Assembly (NCBI GenBank): GCA_903970435.1 | Contig: CAJCIS010000004.1 | Coordinates: 1 to 48,202, forward strand | Origin: Acidobacteriota bacterium | GTDB taxonomy: Bacteria; Pseudomonadota; Alphaproteobacteria; Acetobacterales; Acetobacteraceae | Direction: 5' to 3' | Length of the DNA: 48,202 nucleotides | Shown: positions 33,631 to 42,432 of the stretch, one piece after another | Numbering within the stretch: position 1 is the first letter of the stretch | Layout of the letters: each line of letters begins with the position of its first letter | Program-made: the position numbers and the translations under genes | The notes under the pieces: generated by a model | The model's database searches: none | The model's input: the letters and a program-made list of their open reading frames with translations, nothing else | Told to the model about the DNA's origin: nothing

Positions 33631-35835
33631 CGCCCGGCTTCGCGGCAGCCCCAGTCGCCGCTCCGCGACCATGCTGCGCAGCACCTCGCTGGTGCCGCCA
33701 TAAATCGATGTAGCCGTGGCATGACGATACCCTTTTTCCACCAGTCCCAAGCCTTCCGTGCCGCGCAACAAGGATTGCGGCGCCGCGAGGTCCAGCAGAT
33801 CGGCTGAGTCGACAATGAAAGCCTCGGTGGAAAACACCTTCGATGCAGGGCCGTAAGCCAGGTCGGGCTCTCCCGCCAGCCTGGTGCCGAGTACACGCGC
33901 AGAGAGCGATTGCGCGATTCTGACGTCCGCATGGGCGTGGGCGAGCCGCGCCAGAACGTCCGAATCCTCGATCAGCTTGCGGCCGTTACGGGTTTGGCCG
34001 CGCGCCCATTCTGTTACCGCATCGGCCATTTCTCGGATCTGGTTGTGGTAGTAACCGCCCCCCTGCTCCATAGTCAGCGCGGCGGCGAGTGCCTTTGCCC
34101 CGCCATTCACGTCGCCGATTCGGTAGCGGTCCGGCACCCGGACGTCAGCATAGAACGTGGCGTTCGTGCGCTCGTCCATGAAGGTGTGGACAGGGTGGAT
34201 TTCAATTCCCGGCAGGTTCAGCGGCACCAGGAACAGCGTAATGCCCTTGTGTTTCGGTGCCTCCAGATCGGTTCTCGTAATGAGCAGCACATAGCTTGCG
34301 TGCTCGGCGCCCGAGGTGAACATCTTCTGGCCGTTCACGATCCAGTCGTTACCCTCCCGCACCGCCCGGGTTTTCGCGGCAAACACGTCGGAGCCGCCGG
34401 ACGGTTCGGTGTAGCCAAGGCACGCGCTGATTTCGCCAAGTCCCATGCGCAACAGCACTTCCTCCTGCAATTCCGGCTGCCCGAAATGCTGCACGATGTG
34501 TCCCACCATGGACGTGGTGCTGCGCGGCAAGCCGGCGTAGCCGACCTCCTGCCACACCGCGAGGCTGGCACGGCTGGAATCCGCGTCCGCGTCGCGTCCG
34601 CCCCATTTTTCCGGCCAACTGGGATACAGCAACCGTGCACGGCCCATGGCGCGATGCACTTCCCAGTCGTGTGCTTCAAAAGAATGGTTGCCCAGCAAAT
34701 GCCGGGAAGGATCGAGCACTTTCCTGAACAGGGCGCGGGTTTCGTCGGCCAGTTCCTGGCCGCCTTGCGGCGGCTCGAAATCCACGTCGACCAAACCGGG
34801 GTCGGGCAGGCTGGCTTGCTCGCCCAGAAGCAGACGGCGGCCGGCGCGAATTAGTTCCGTCCGCGGATCGCCCAGCGACAACGCCCACGCTTTCGCCCGG
34901 CGGTGATAAAGCTGGAGGTCATATTCATTTGTCAAACCGTAACCACCAAACGTGTGCAGCGCATGCGCCACGCATTTGGTGGCTGTCCGGCTGCACCACC
35001 AGAACAGCATCGACACCATGGCCGCAGCGTCCGGCGCGTTATCGGCCATTGCCCGCAAGGTCCACCAGAGGAACATCGCGCCGCCATCCGCATCGATTGC
35101 GTCGTTGGCGAGCGGATGGGCGATGCCCTGATTGGCACCGATCGGTTGGCCGAAAGCCATTCTGTCGCAGGCATAGGCGGCAGCTTTGGCGAGTGCTTCG
35201 CGTGACATCCCGATCAGCGCCGCCGATGTCAGCAGCTTCCATTCTTCGATTCCGGCCGCCCAGATACTGGCCGCATCGGCGTTGCTCGAAATGACATGCC
35301 GCTCACCGCGTCCAGGCTCGAACAGGCCGGTGGCCTGGCCGCCCAACGTTGATGGTGCGGTCGGGGATGATGCGGGAACCTCGATCGAGACCTCGGATCC
35401 ATCGAATGTCAGAATTCCCTGTGCCACCGCGGCGCCGGGAACGAGCTGCTGCGCGCCTGGCACGGCGATGTTCAGGGCGAGCGTGAGCACCGCCTCGCCG
35501 GCGCGAACCTTGTCGATCCAGACACGCGCGATGTCACCACCGATTTCGCCCAATATTCGCAGTGCGGCAACGGATTCCGCCAGCGGCGCGGGGGCAAGCC
35601 TTCTGCCCGCCTGCTCCATCATCAGGCACGTATCGAATAGGCTCATGCCGCCCCCGCCGGCGTCGACCGACAGCCGCATGAAAGGTGCATCGAGTGCTAC
35701 CAATTGGCGCCAAAACTTGGGGTCGAATCCAACCGGTTCGGCCGCACGTACACGGGCCGACGTCGATTCCGCGGTGAAAAATCGCTCGAACATGTCGCGC
35801 ACGGGAATACTGTCGGCGGGCAAAGCAAGTTTCAT
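33628..35835 (-). CDS. Fused double acyl-CoA dehydrogenase
   Basis: A 735-residue protein containing two acyl-CoA dehydrogenase halves. The first, about 1-345, ends with a degenerate C-terminal ACAD signature (ALHTFGGYGLTNEYDLQLYHRRAKAW). The second, about 360-735, has the FAD/substrate signature ACLGYTEPSGGSDVFAAKTRAVREGNDWIVNGQKMFTSGAEHA and ends in ATSIYGGTSEVLRSMVAERRLGLPR. Such enzymes make alpha-beta double bonds in acyl-CoA esters. In steroid side-chain degradation the two halves are separate subunits of a heterotetramer, so this fusion would fold the pair into one chain. The usual Glu of YEGTSE is Gly here, as in many of that group. ATG 35835 follows AGGAGC. Confidence 0.92.
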   Translation of the reverse strand: MKLALPADSIPVRDMFERFFTAESTSARVRAAEPVGFDPKFWRQLVALDAPFMRLSVDAGGGGMSLFDTCLMMEQAGRRLAPAPLAESVAALRILGEIGGDIARVWIDKVRAGEAVLTLALNIAVPGAQQLVPGAAVAQGILTFDGSEVSIEVPASSPTAPSTLGGQATGLFEPGRGERHVISSNADAASIWAAGIEEWKLLTSAALIGMSREALAKAAAYACDRMAFGQPIGANQGIAHPLANDAIDADGGAMFLWWTLRAMADNAPDAAAMVSMLFWWCSRTATKCVAHALHTFGGYGLTNEYDLQLYHRRAKAWALSLGDPRTELIRAGRRLLLGEQASLPDPGLVDVDFEPPQGGQELADETRALFRKVLDPSRHLLGNHSFEAHDWEVHRAMGRARLLYPSWPEKWGGRDADADSSRASLAVWQEVGYAGLPRSTTSMVGHIVQHFGQPELQEEVLLRMGLGEISACLGYTEPSGGSDVFAAKTRAVREGNDWIVNGQKMFTSGAEHASYVLLITRTDLEAPKHKGITLFLVPLNLPGIEIHPVHTFMDERTNATFYADVRVPDRYRIGDVNGGAKALAAALTMEQGGGYYHNQIREMADAVTEWARGQTRNGRKLIEDSDVLARLAHAHADVRIAQSLSARVLGTRLAGEPDLAYGPASKVFSTEAFIVDSADLLDLAAPQSLLRGTEGLGLVEKGYRHATATSIYGGTSEVLRSMVAERRLGLPRSRA

Positions 35836-35861
35836 GGATGGGCTCCTGTTCGACGACACGC

Positions 35862-35893
35862 GAGGAAGGAAAGAAACACAAAACTTTTGCTCC
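35862..35893 (-). repeat. AT-rich palindromic repeat, copy 14 (reverse, shortened, left half of pair D)
   Basis: Lacks the central hairpin arms; only GAGGAAGGAAAGAAAC and the AAAACTTTTGCTC end remain. A 20-base spacer follows. Confidence 0.7.
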
Positions 35894-35913
35894 TTGGGGA
35901 TTTGCCGAACAAC

Positions 35914-35960
35914 AGCAAAAGTCTCTTGGTTCTTTTTTTCAAAAAAGAACTGCTTTCCTG
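35914..35960 (+). repeat. AT-rich palindromic repeat, copy 15 (forward, right half of pair D)
   Basis: Intact core between two divergent genes, so it cannot be a simple terminator for both. It lies about 55 bases before the MFS start. Confidence 0.92.
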
Positions 35961-36015
35961 CCTTTTGCCTTGCCCGGTATTTCACGTTACGTATGTCGCC
36001 CCGGGGGAACGCCGC

Positions 36016-37317
36016 ATGAATATCACTTCAGACTCGGCACGGCAGCGCGGCTGGTATTATGGCTGGAACATCGTGGCGTTTGCGATTGTCTCCACGATTG
36101 CGGCGAACGGGCTGACGGTAAATGCCTTTTCGCTGTTTCTCAAGGACTGGTCGCAGCAATTGCACGCCAATATCAGCACGCTCCAGTTGGCGTTGGCCGT
36201 CATGGGTGTGGGCGGTGCGTTGCTCGCCCCGTTCGTTGGAGCGCTGGCCGACAAATATCCGGCCCGTTGGCTGTTTGCATCTGGCCTGGCCGGCATGGCG
36301 ATTTTTCACGTCGGTCTCAGCTTCGTCGAGGCAACGTGGCAATTTCTGACGCTGTCCGCTGTGCTGCTGCCCATTTCGGTTGCCTTGTCGGCGAGCCTGA
36401 CCTCGAATGCAGTCGTCTCCCGATGGTTCGTACGGCGCCGGGGGCTTGCCCTGGGCCTGACGGCGTTCGGGTTGGGAATTGCCGGTGCGGTTCTGCCGCC
36501 GATCATCGCCGCACTGATGCCTGCCTTTGGTTGGCGCATGATCTGGCGGGGGGCCGGCATCATCATCGCCGTGGTATTGATCCCGGCGGCACTTCTGGTG
36601 GTGCGCGACCGCCCAGCCGAGCGCGACGGCGTCCACTACGTCACCGGTCCGCGGCAGGCTGGGCCGCATGATGGGGGCGAAGCAAGCGACCTGACGTGGC
36701 GCGATATTCTCGGGCGGAAGAATTTTTGGCTGCTGCTGGCAGCCTACCTTCCGATTCTGGCGCTTTACGGCGGTTGCTCCCAGAATCTCGCGCCCATCGC
36801 GGCCAGCCGCGGCCTGACCACACAGGCGGCGGGCGCATTGCTGTCGGTATTCAGCGTCTTCTATGTCGCATCCACACTGTTCATGGGCCTGCTTTCGGAT
36901 CGGTTCGGGAATAGGCTTCCGTTGTTCGGCCTTGCGGTGGCGACCAGCGCAGGCGGATTGATTTTTGCGTTTGGACAAAGGTTCGCGCCGCTTTGCGTGG
37001 GCATTGCGCTGGCGGGCCTGGGCGGCGGTATTTGGCCGTTGCTTGCCGCCGCCGCCGCTGTGGAATTCGGCGCGGGCGCGGTGGGGCGTGCGTTTGGGTT
37101 GCTCACCCTGTTCATTCCGCTGATCGTATTGGCACCGTTCCTGGTTGCACGGCTTCATGAGGCCACGGGCAGCTACGTGGCCGGCATTGCCGCGTTGGCC
37201 GTGCTGGCGTTTCTTGGCGGATGCGGATGCCTGTTCATGCGCGAGCGCCGGCGCGGCGGTTCCGGGGGTGACGCGGCAGCTTCGCCGATGAGGGAAACGG
37301 TTGTCCCCATTGGCTAA
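36016..37317 (+). CDS. MFS transporter
   Basis: A 433-residue membrane protein with about 12 hydrophobic segments. The N-terminal WYYGWNIVAFAIVSTIAANGLTVNAFSLFLKDW and the loop-2/3 motif FVGALADKYPARWLF resemble the monocarboxylate/oxalate-type MFS branch. The central loop (VVRDRPAERDGVHYVTGPRQ through SDLTWRDILGRKNFW) separates two six-helix halves, and LLSDRFGNRLPLF repeats the GxxxDRxG motif in the second half. The substrate is probably an organic acid; the location beside the TonB receptor suggests inner-membrane uptake of the substrate or an intermediate. ATG 36016 follows GGGGGAACGCC. A paralogous but dissimilar MFS protein is encoded at 42433. Confidence 0.9.
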   Translation: MNITSDSARQRGWYYGWNIVAFAIVSTIAANGLTVNAFSLFLKDWSQQLHANISTLQLALAVMGVGGALLAPFVGALADKYPARWLFASGLAGMAIFHVGLSFVEATWQFLTLSAVLLPISVALSASLTSNAVVSRWFVRRRGLALGLTAFGLGIAGAVLPPIIAALMPAFGWRMIWRGAGIIIAVVLIPAALLVVRDRPAERDGVHYVTGPRQAGPHDGGEASDLTWRDILGRKNFWLLLAAYLPILALYGGCSQNLAPIAASRGLTTQAAGALLSVFSVFYVASTLFMGLLSDRFGNRLPLFGLAVATSAGGLIFAFGQRFAPLCVGIALAGLGGGIWPLLAAAAAVEFGAGAVGRAFGLLTLFIPLIVLAPFLVARLHEATGSYVAGIAALAVLAFLGGCGCLFMRERRRGGSGGDAAASPMRETVVPIG

Positions 37318-37363
37318 CAGGCCGTCTCCAGAGGCACCCTGGCGGCCAGCCAATAGCGCATCA

Positions 37364-38230
37364 TCAAATCCCAGCCTGCGCCACGAGCTTTTCGCTTTCT
37401 TCCCAAAGCCTGGATACGGCCGCATGGTCGTTGACCAGTGGATTGGGCGTTCGGGGCGCGCGTTGGTAGAAATAGCCGCCGCTGCTTTGCCCCGGCTCGT
37501 CGGCGGTCGCCAGCCAGATGATTGTGTCCGCGCCCTGGCTGGGGGTAATCGACGGCAGCGAGCTTATATAGGCTTGCGTGCCCGGGCTTGCGTGCGTGAT
37601 GAAATTGGAGTCGACGGTGCCGGGGTGCATCGCATGTGCAACGATACCATCGGCCGCGAGCCTGGTGGCCAGGCCGCGGGCAAACAGCACGTTTGCGAGC
37701 TTCGCGTTGCAATAGGCGCCGCCTGGCGTGAAATTGTCGAGGATCTGCAGGTCGTCCCACGGCAGTTGCTTAATCATTTCGCTTGCATCGGACGAGGTGT
37801 TGATGATGCGCACGCTTCCGCGCGGTGCAGTCTGCGCGGCCGTTCGAAGCAGAGGTAGCAGCCGCAGGGTCAGCAAAAAGGGACCGAGATGGTTGCCGGC
37901 AAAATTCTCCTCGAACCCTTCCGCGGTCATGACCTTGCCGACGGCCATGCCGCCGGCATTGTTGACGAGGACGTGAACGCGATCCGTCAGCGCCGCTATG
38001 TCACGCGCCGCCTGCGCCGCGTTGGCCAGCCGCGAAAGATCGGCCACCAGCATCGTGACCTCGGCGCCGCGCGACGCCGCCCGTATGTCGGTCTCCGCCG
38101 CCGCGCTGCGTTCGGCGTTGCGGCCGATGGCGATCACCCGCCAGCCTTCCGCTGCGAGCGCTTTTGCCGTCTCCTTGCCAATTCCGGAGCTGGCGCCGGT
38201 GACGACTGCAATGCGATCGGTGGCGGACAT
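37364..38230 (-). CDS. SDR, retinol-dehydrogenase-like
   Basis: A 288-residue SDR with TGASSGIG (11-18), NNAGG, then ENFAGNHLGPFLLTLRLLPLL, the typical phrase of retinol-dehydrogenase/protochlorophyllide-reductase-like SDRs. The serine strand is RIINTSSDAS, the Tyr-Lys motif is YCNAK, and HPGTVDSNF follows. The C-terminus is extended with GGYFYQRAPRTPNPLVND, also seen in that group. ATG 38230 follows AGGTAAAG. It converges with the MFS gene and lies downstream of a repeat pair. An oxidoreductase acting on a bulky hydrophobic alcohol is inferred. Confidence 0.92.
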   Translation of the reverse strand: MSATDRIAVVTGASSGIGKETAKALAAEGWRVIAIGRNAERSAAAETDIRAASRGAEVTMLVADLSRLANAAQAARDIAALTDRVHVLVNNAGGMAVGKVMTAEGFEENFAGNHLGPFLLTLRLLPLLRTAAQTAPRGSVRIINTSSDASEMIKQLPWDDLQILDNFTPGGAYCNAKLANVLFARGLATRLAADGIVAHAMHPGTVDSNFITHASPGTQAYISSLPSITPSQGADTIIWLATADEPGQSSGGYFYQRAPRTPNPLVNDHAAVSRLWEESEKLVAQAGI

Positions 38231-38243
38231 GGTGCTTTACCTG

Positions 38244-38291
38244 GGAAGGAAGCAGTTCTTTTTTTAAAAAAAGAACCAAAAAACTCTTACT
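38244..38291 (-). repeat. AT-rich palindromic repeat, copy 16 (reverse, left half of pair E)
   Basis: Lies just upstream of the SDR start codon. The core is intact apart from a T for C in the loop. A 40-base spacer follows. Confidence 0.92.
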
Positions 38292-38331
38292 CTGGAAAGG
38301 TACTCCCAAGCTGCGTGATGAGGCAAAAAGG

Positions 38332-38380
38332 GAGCAAAAGTTTTTTGGTTCTTTTTTTCAAAAAAGAACTGCTTCCTTTT
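38332..38380 (+). repeat. AT-rich palindromic repeat, copy 17 (forward, right half of pair E)
   Basis: Intact copy ending three bases before the stop codon of the small gene at 38384. Confidence 0.93.
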
Positions 38381-38383
38381 CAT

Positions 38384-38662
38384 TCAGCTGCTCCGATTCT
38401 TGTCAGGCAAGGTCATCGTAAACGGCAACTCGGGGGAACTGATCGTGGAGAAGCGTCCATTCGGATGAATGAGCGTCACGCGTCCCAGCGCCGGCGAGAC
38501 AACCACGCCGGTCATTTCATCCACCCATCTATGCAGGGCCGCACGGGCTCTTTCGAGAGGGGCGCCATCCACCTTCGCCTCGCCAGCGGCCTCGAGCTCG
38601 GCTTCCAGTTCCAGCACGCGGTCTGCGGCGGCCTTCGCGCTTGCCGTTTGGTCGGTGTCCAT
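38384..38662 (-). CDS. Small hypothetical protein with coiled-coil segment
   Basis: A 92-residue protein. Residues 5-50 form a charged helix (SAKAAADRVLELEAELEAAGEAK) likely to be a coiled coil. The C-terminal half is short beta-like (VTLIHPNGRFSTISSPELPFTMTLPDKNRSS). ATG 38662 has GGGAGTGAAT before it and lies 28 bases after the amidohydrolase stop, so the two are almost certainly co-transcribed. No family was recognised. A small partner of the amidohydrolase is possible. Confidence 0.6.
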   Translation of the reverse strand: MDTDQTASAKAAADRVLELEAELEAAGEAKVDGAPLERARAALHRWVDEMTGVVVSPALGRVTLIHPNGRFSTISSPELPFTMTLPDKNRSS

Positions 38663-38690
38663 ATTCACTCCCGGGGGCCAGATGCCCGCT

Positions 38691-39956
38691 TCAGAAAGGC
38701 AGGTTGTAGAGCTCGGCCGCATTGCGCTCCAGGACGCGCTTCTTGACGTCGTAATCATAGCCGCCGAGCGTATCGATAATGTGCTCCTGCACCCCCGGAT
38801 AGAGCGAGGTGGGATGCGGGAAATCCGTTTCGAACAGCACTTTGTTCACCCCGATCGTGTCGAGCAGCAGCTTGGGCGCGACGCTTTCGAACCAGTAGGT
38901 GACCCAGAATTGGTCGCGGAAATAATCCCATGGCCGGCGCTGCAACATCTTCGATTTGCTGGGCAGCATTTCGTCGAACTGGTGCTCGTAGGCTTCGATT
39001 GCAAAGGGCACCCATCCCATGCCGCTTTCGATCAGGCCGATTTTCAGCTTGGGGAACTGATCCAGCCGGCCGCTGACCATCCAGTTGCCCATGGTCGATG
39101 CGTTGCAGATGGAGAACATCGTTGCGACGACCGACAAGGTCTGCTCGAATGAGAAACCTTTCCAGGCCAGATCGGTCGGGTTGATCGCCGCATTCAGGTG
39201 GAAATTCAACGGCGCGCCGCGCGCCTCGCACATTTCCAGCAACGGCGTCCAATGATCGTCGATAAAGGACGGAATACCGAGCCGCTCCGGCGTATCGGGC
39301 AGCACGAATCCCTTGAGGTCCATGTCGAGGCAGCGCTGTGCCTCGGCCATCATGGCGGCCTTGTCCCACAGCGGCAGGTGAGCCATCGTAAACAGGCGGT
39401 CGCCGGATTCCTTTTGCCGTTCGACGCTGGCGTCGTTGTACATTTTGACGATCGACACCGCGAGATCGTTGTCACCCAGCGACATCAATGACCCGGCCTG
39501 TGTCACGCCCGAGTTCTGAAAGCATATCTGTGCGTAGACGCCCATTTCGTCCATCGCCTGCAGACGGGCCTTCACCTCGTGCGCGCCTTTGTGACCTTCG
39601 TCGAAGGTTGGGAAAGCCAGCCGGCCGAGCAGCTTGTTGTTGTCGGCGCGGATGACGTTGCCGCCCATGGAACCCCAATCGCGATCGCCGACAAACCAGC
39701 GATCCACCCCGTTCACGCGGCGAATATAGGGCACCTTGTCCTTGTACTTGGCCGGCGCACGCGACGTGAAAAGATCCGGCACCTCGGTGACATGGGTATC
39801 GCAATCGACGATCTTGATGCCTTTGAGGCTGGCATGCAGGCCGCGCGCCGCCGCCTCGTGGTCCACCTGCCGCAACACGCCCCCCGGGGTCCAGCCTTCG
39901 TCGGACCAGTATTTCCGCGCGGAACTCGCGAGATCGGGGGTGTCGGTGTCGGTCAT
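38691..39956 (-). CDS. Amidohydrolase-family protein (ACMSD-like TIM barrel)
   Basis: A 421-residue protein of the amidohydrolase_2 family. The metal-binding motif at the end of the first strand is D-C-D53-T-H55 (KIVDCDTHVTE). A later His lies in LNFHLNAAINP and the catalytic Asp in LFETDFPHPTSLYP. Family enzymes decarboxylate (ACMSD), hydrolyse or hydrate ring-derived acids using zinc or manganese. The sequence type (MSLGDNDLAVSIVKMYND, GLIESGMGWVPFAIEAYEHQFDEM) is common in aromatic and terpenoid clusters. ATG 39956 has GGAGGCAACC upstream; the frame further upstream lacks family sequence. The 294-base gap to the divergent SDR at 40251 holds no gene and no clear regulatory motif. Confidence 0.92.
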   Translation of the reverse strand: MTDTDTPDLASSARKYWSDEGWTPGGVLRQVDHEAAARGLHASLKGIKIVDCDTHVTEVPDLFTSRAPAKYKDKVPYIRRVNGVDRWFVGDRDWGSMGGNVIRADNNKLLGRLAFPTFDEGHKGAHEVKARLQAMDEMGVYAQICFQNSGVTQAGSLMSLGDNDLAVSIVKMYNDASVERQKESGDRLFTMAHLPLWDKAAMMAEAQRCLDMDLKGFVLPDTPERLGIPSFIDDHWTPLLEMCEARGAPLNFHLNAAINPTDLAWKGFSFEQTLSVVATMFSICNASTMGNWMVSGRLDQFPKLKIGLIESGMGWVPFAIEAYEHQFDEMLPSKSKMLQRRPWDYFRDQFWVTYWFESVAPKLLLDTIGVNKVLFETDFPHPTSLYPGVQEHIIDTLGGYDYDVKKRVLERNAAELYNLPF

Positions 39957-40250
39957 GGTTGCCTCCAGAGGTCCAATCGATGACATTCGCAGGGTCGCGC
40001 GCCGACAGCAATCATGCCAGGCATAACATCGCCGCGCCGAACTTATAGACGGCAACAGCTTGGAACGGACGGTCGGGATGGCAATGCGAGGCGCATGCCG
40101 CCGCTCTGGCGCCGCTCTGGCGATATTGCGCGGCAAGCTCTTGCGGCAGGACCGCGTGGCTAGCAGGCTGCCGCACCATGGCCCTGGCACGGCGCCACCA
40201 TGGCGGCCGCGCATTTTCAGGTGCGGCCCCTTCCAGCGGACAGGAAACGA

Positions 40251-41027
40251 ATGAGGATCGACGAATCGTTGGCCGCGGTGGTGACCGGGGGTGCATCGGG
40301 CCTCGGCCTGGCCACGGTCAAAGCCTTGCGTGCCGCCGGTGCCAAGGTTGCCATTTTCGATTTGAACCCGGAACACGGTCAGGCGGCGGCGGCGGAGACC
40401 GGCGCCGTGTTCTGCCAATGCGACGTGCTGTCGGACGAGAGCGTCGACGCGGCGTTCGCGCGCGCGCGCGCGGCCAATGGGCAGGAGCGTGCATTGGTCA
40501 GTTGCGCCGGCGGCGGCAACGCCATTTCGACGACGCGGCGCGACAGGCAAACCGGTGCGATCAGTTTTTTTCCGTCCGACAAGTTCGAGTGGGTGCTGCG
40601 GCTTAACACGGTCGGCACGTTTCGGTGTGTTACCAGATCGGCGGCCGGGATGATGACGCTCGATCCGATCGACGGTGAGCGCGGTGCCATGGTCAACACG
40701 GCTTCCGCCGCGGCGACCGACGGCCAGATGGGCCAGGCGGCCTACGCCGCGGCGAAAGCCGCCATTATCGGCATGACGCTGCCCATCGCCCGCGATCTCG
40801 CGCGCGAGGGCATTCGGATCACCACGATCCAGCCGGGAATTTTTGCGACGCCGCCAATGTTGCGCAACCCCGAAATGGTGCAGGCCCTCGGCGCAACGGT
40901 GCCATTCCCCAAACGCCTCGGCGACCCCTCGGAATTCGCCAGCATGGCGCTGGAACTGCTACGAAACGGCTACATGAACGGCGAGACCGTCCGGCTTGAC
41001 GGCGCGATCCGCATGCCCCCGCGCTAA
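40251..41027 (+). CDS. SDR, 3-hydroxyacyl-CoA-dehydrogenase type (HSD10-like)
   Basis: A 258-residue SDR with VVTGGASGLGLATVKALRAAGAKVAIFDLN, then FCQCDVLSDESV and LVSCAGGGNA, closest in pattern to the type II 3-hydroxyacyl-CoA dehydrogenase/17-beta-HSD10 group. It has the serine strand NTASAAATDGQMGQAAYAAAK with Tyr-Lys, GIFATPPM, and the closing VRLDGAIRMPPR. ATG 40251 follows CAGGAAACGA. It is followed, across an AT-rich repeat, by a thiolase, so the two would carry out the last two steps of a beta-oxidation turn. Confidence 0.92.
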   Translation: MRIDESLAAVVTGGASGLGLATVKALRAAGAKVAIFDLNPEHGQAAAAETGAVFCQCDVLSDESVDAAFARARAANGQERALVSCAGGGNAISTTRRDRQTGAISFFPSDKFEWVLRLNTVGTFRCVTRSAAGMMTLDPIDGERGAMVNTASAAATDGQMGQAAYAAAKAAIIGMTLPIARDLAREGIRITTIQPGIFATPPMLRNPEMVQALGATVPFPKRLGDPSEFASMALELLRNGYMNGETVRLDGAIRMPPR

Positions 41028-41031
41028 CAGT

Positions 41032-41078
41032 CAAGAGTTTTTTGGTTCTTTTTTTCAAAAAAGAACGACTTCCTTTTG
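41032..41078 (+). repeat. AT-rich palindromic repeat, copy 18 (forward)
   Basis: Intact core beginning five bases after the SDR stop and ending 30 bases before the thiolase start. Confidence 0.93.
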
Positions 41079-41107
41079 TTGTTAATTTATTCCCGCAGGA
41101 GAACCGA

Positions 41108-42367
41108 ATGCCCGAGGCCTACATCATCGACGCGGTGCGCACACCCCGCGGCATCGGCAAGCCGGGCAAGGGCGCACTCGCCAATATGCATCCCCAGCAT
41201 CTGGCGGCGACGGTGATGCGTGCGCTGCGCGATCGCAATGAACTCGCCAGCGCGGACATCGACGATGTCATCTGGGGCACCAGCGCGCAACAGGGTCACC
41301 AGGCCGGGGACATGGGCCGGATGGCGGCGCTCGATGCCGGTTTCGATACCAAGGTGAGCGGTGTCACCCTGGACCGGTTCTGCGGCAGCGGGCTCACCGC
41401 CGTGGCGCTCGCCGCGGCGCAGGCGATGTCCGGCATGGAGGATCTGGTCATTGCCGGCGGCACGGAAATGATGTCGTATGTCGGGCAGTTTTCGGCGGAA
41501 ATGCGCAAACATGGCCTGGTCAAGACGTCCGGGCTCGGCTCCGGCAACGAAAGGCTGCATGCGCGACATCCGCAGTCCCACCAGGGCGTTTGCGCGGACG
41601 CGATTGCGTCCATGGACGGGATCAGCCGCGCGGCGCTGGATGAATTTTCGCTTGAAAGCCAGCGGCGCGCCGCGCGGGCGATTGCCGAAGGGCGGTTTGC
41701 GAAATCCACCATCGTGGTGAAGGACGATTCGGGGCATGTCATCCTCGACCATGAGGAATATCCGCGTCCAAACACCAGCGCCGCGGATCTGGCGGCGCTG
41801 AAGCCGAGCTTCGAGGCGATCGCCGACGTGCCGGCCGATCAGGATGGCACGACATTCCGGCAGCTGATCAATCGCCGTTATCCCGACGTCAAGATCGTTG
41901 CGGTGCATCACGCGGGCAGTTCGTCCGGCGTCGTCGATGGGGCGGCGGCGGTTCTGATTGCATCGGGTGAATTTGCCCGCGCCCACGGCCTCGAGCCGCG
42001 CGCGCGCATTGTCGCGACGGCGAACATGGGCGACGATCCGACGCTGATGTTGAACGGGCCGGTTCCGGCGGCGCGGAAGGTGCTCGCCAGGGCAGGGCTG
42101 ACGAAGGACGATATCGATCTTTGGGAAGTCAATGAGGCCTTCGCGGTGGTGGTGGAGAAATTCATCCGCGATCTCGATATCGACCGCGAAAGGATCAACG
42201 TGAATGGAGGTGCGATTGCGCTGGGGCATCCGATCGGCGCCACCGGGGCGGTTCTGATCGGCACGGTGCTGGACGAGCTCGAGCGGCGCGATGCCCGGCG
42301 CGCGCTGATTACCATGTGCGCGGCGGGGGGTATGGCGCCGGCGATGATTATTGAACGGGTGCGTTAG
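41108..42367 (+). CDS. Thiolase (acetyl-CoA acyltransferase family)
   Basis: A 419-residue thiolase. The nucleophile C92 is in DRFCGSGLTAVALAA, H374 in NGGAIALGHPIGATG and C404 in TMCAAGGMAPAMI. Such enzymes cleave 3-ketoacyl-CoA to acetyl-CoA (or another acyl-CoA) and a shortened acyl-CoA. The insertion PDVKIVAVHHAGSSSGVVDGAAAVL is like that of FadA-like members. ATG 41108 has AGGAGAACC upstream. It is the terminal enzyme of the CoA part of the cluster; the real acyl chain is unknown. Confidence 0.95.
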   Translation: MPEAYIIDAVRTPRGIGKPGKGALANMHPQHLAATVMRALRDRNELASADIDDVIWGTSAQQGHQAGDMGRMAALDAGFDTKVSGVTLDRFCGSGLTAVALAAAQAMSGMEDLVIAGGTEMMSYVGQFSAEMRKHGLVKTSGLGSGNERLHARHPQSHQGVCADAIASMDGISRAALDEFSLESQRRAARAIAEGRFAKSTIVVKDDSGHVILDHEEYPRPNTSAADLAALKPSFEAIADVPADQDGTTFRQLINRRYPDVKIVAVHHAGSSSGVVDGAAAVLIASGEFARAHGLEPRARIVATANMGDDPTLMLNGPVPAARKVLARAGLTKDDIDLWEVNEAFAVVVEKFIRDLDIDRERINVNGGAIALGHPIGATGAVLIGTVLDELERRDARRALITMCAAGGMAPAMIIERVR

Positions 42368-42414
42368 GAAGGCAGCAGTTCTTTTTTGAAAAAAAGAACC
42401 AAGAAACTTTTGTC
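42366..42414 (-). repeat. AT-rich palindromic repeat, copy 19 (reverse)
   Basis: Its first bases AG are the last two bases of the thiolase stop TAG, so the element abuts and shares the stop codon. It ends 18 bases before the next gene. Confidence 0.92.
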
Positions 42415-42432
42415 TGTTGCGGGGACACCCGG

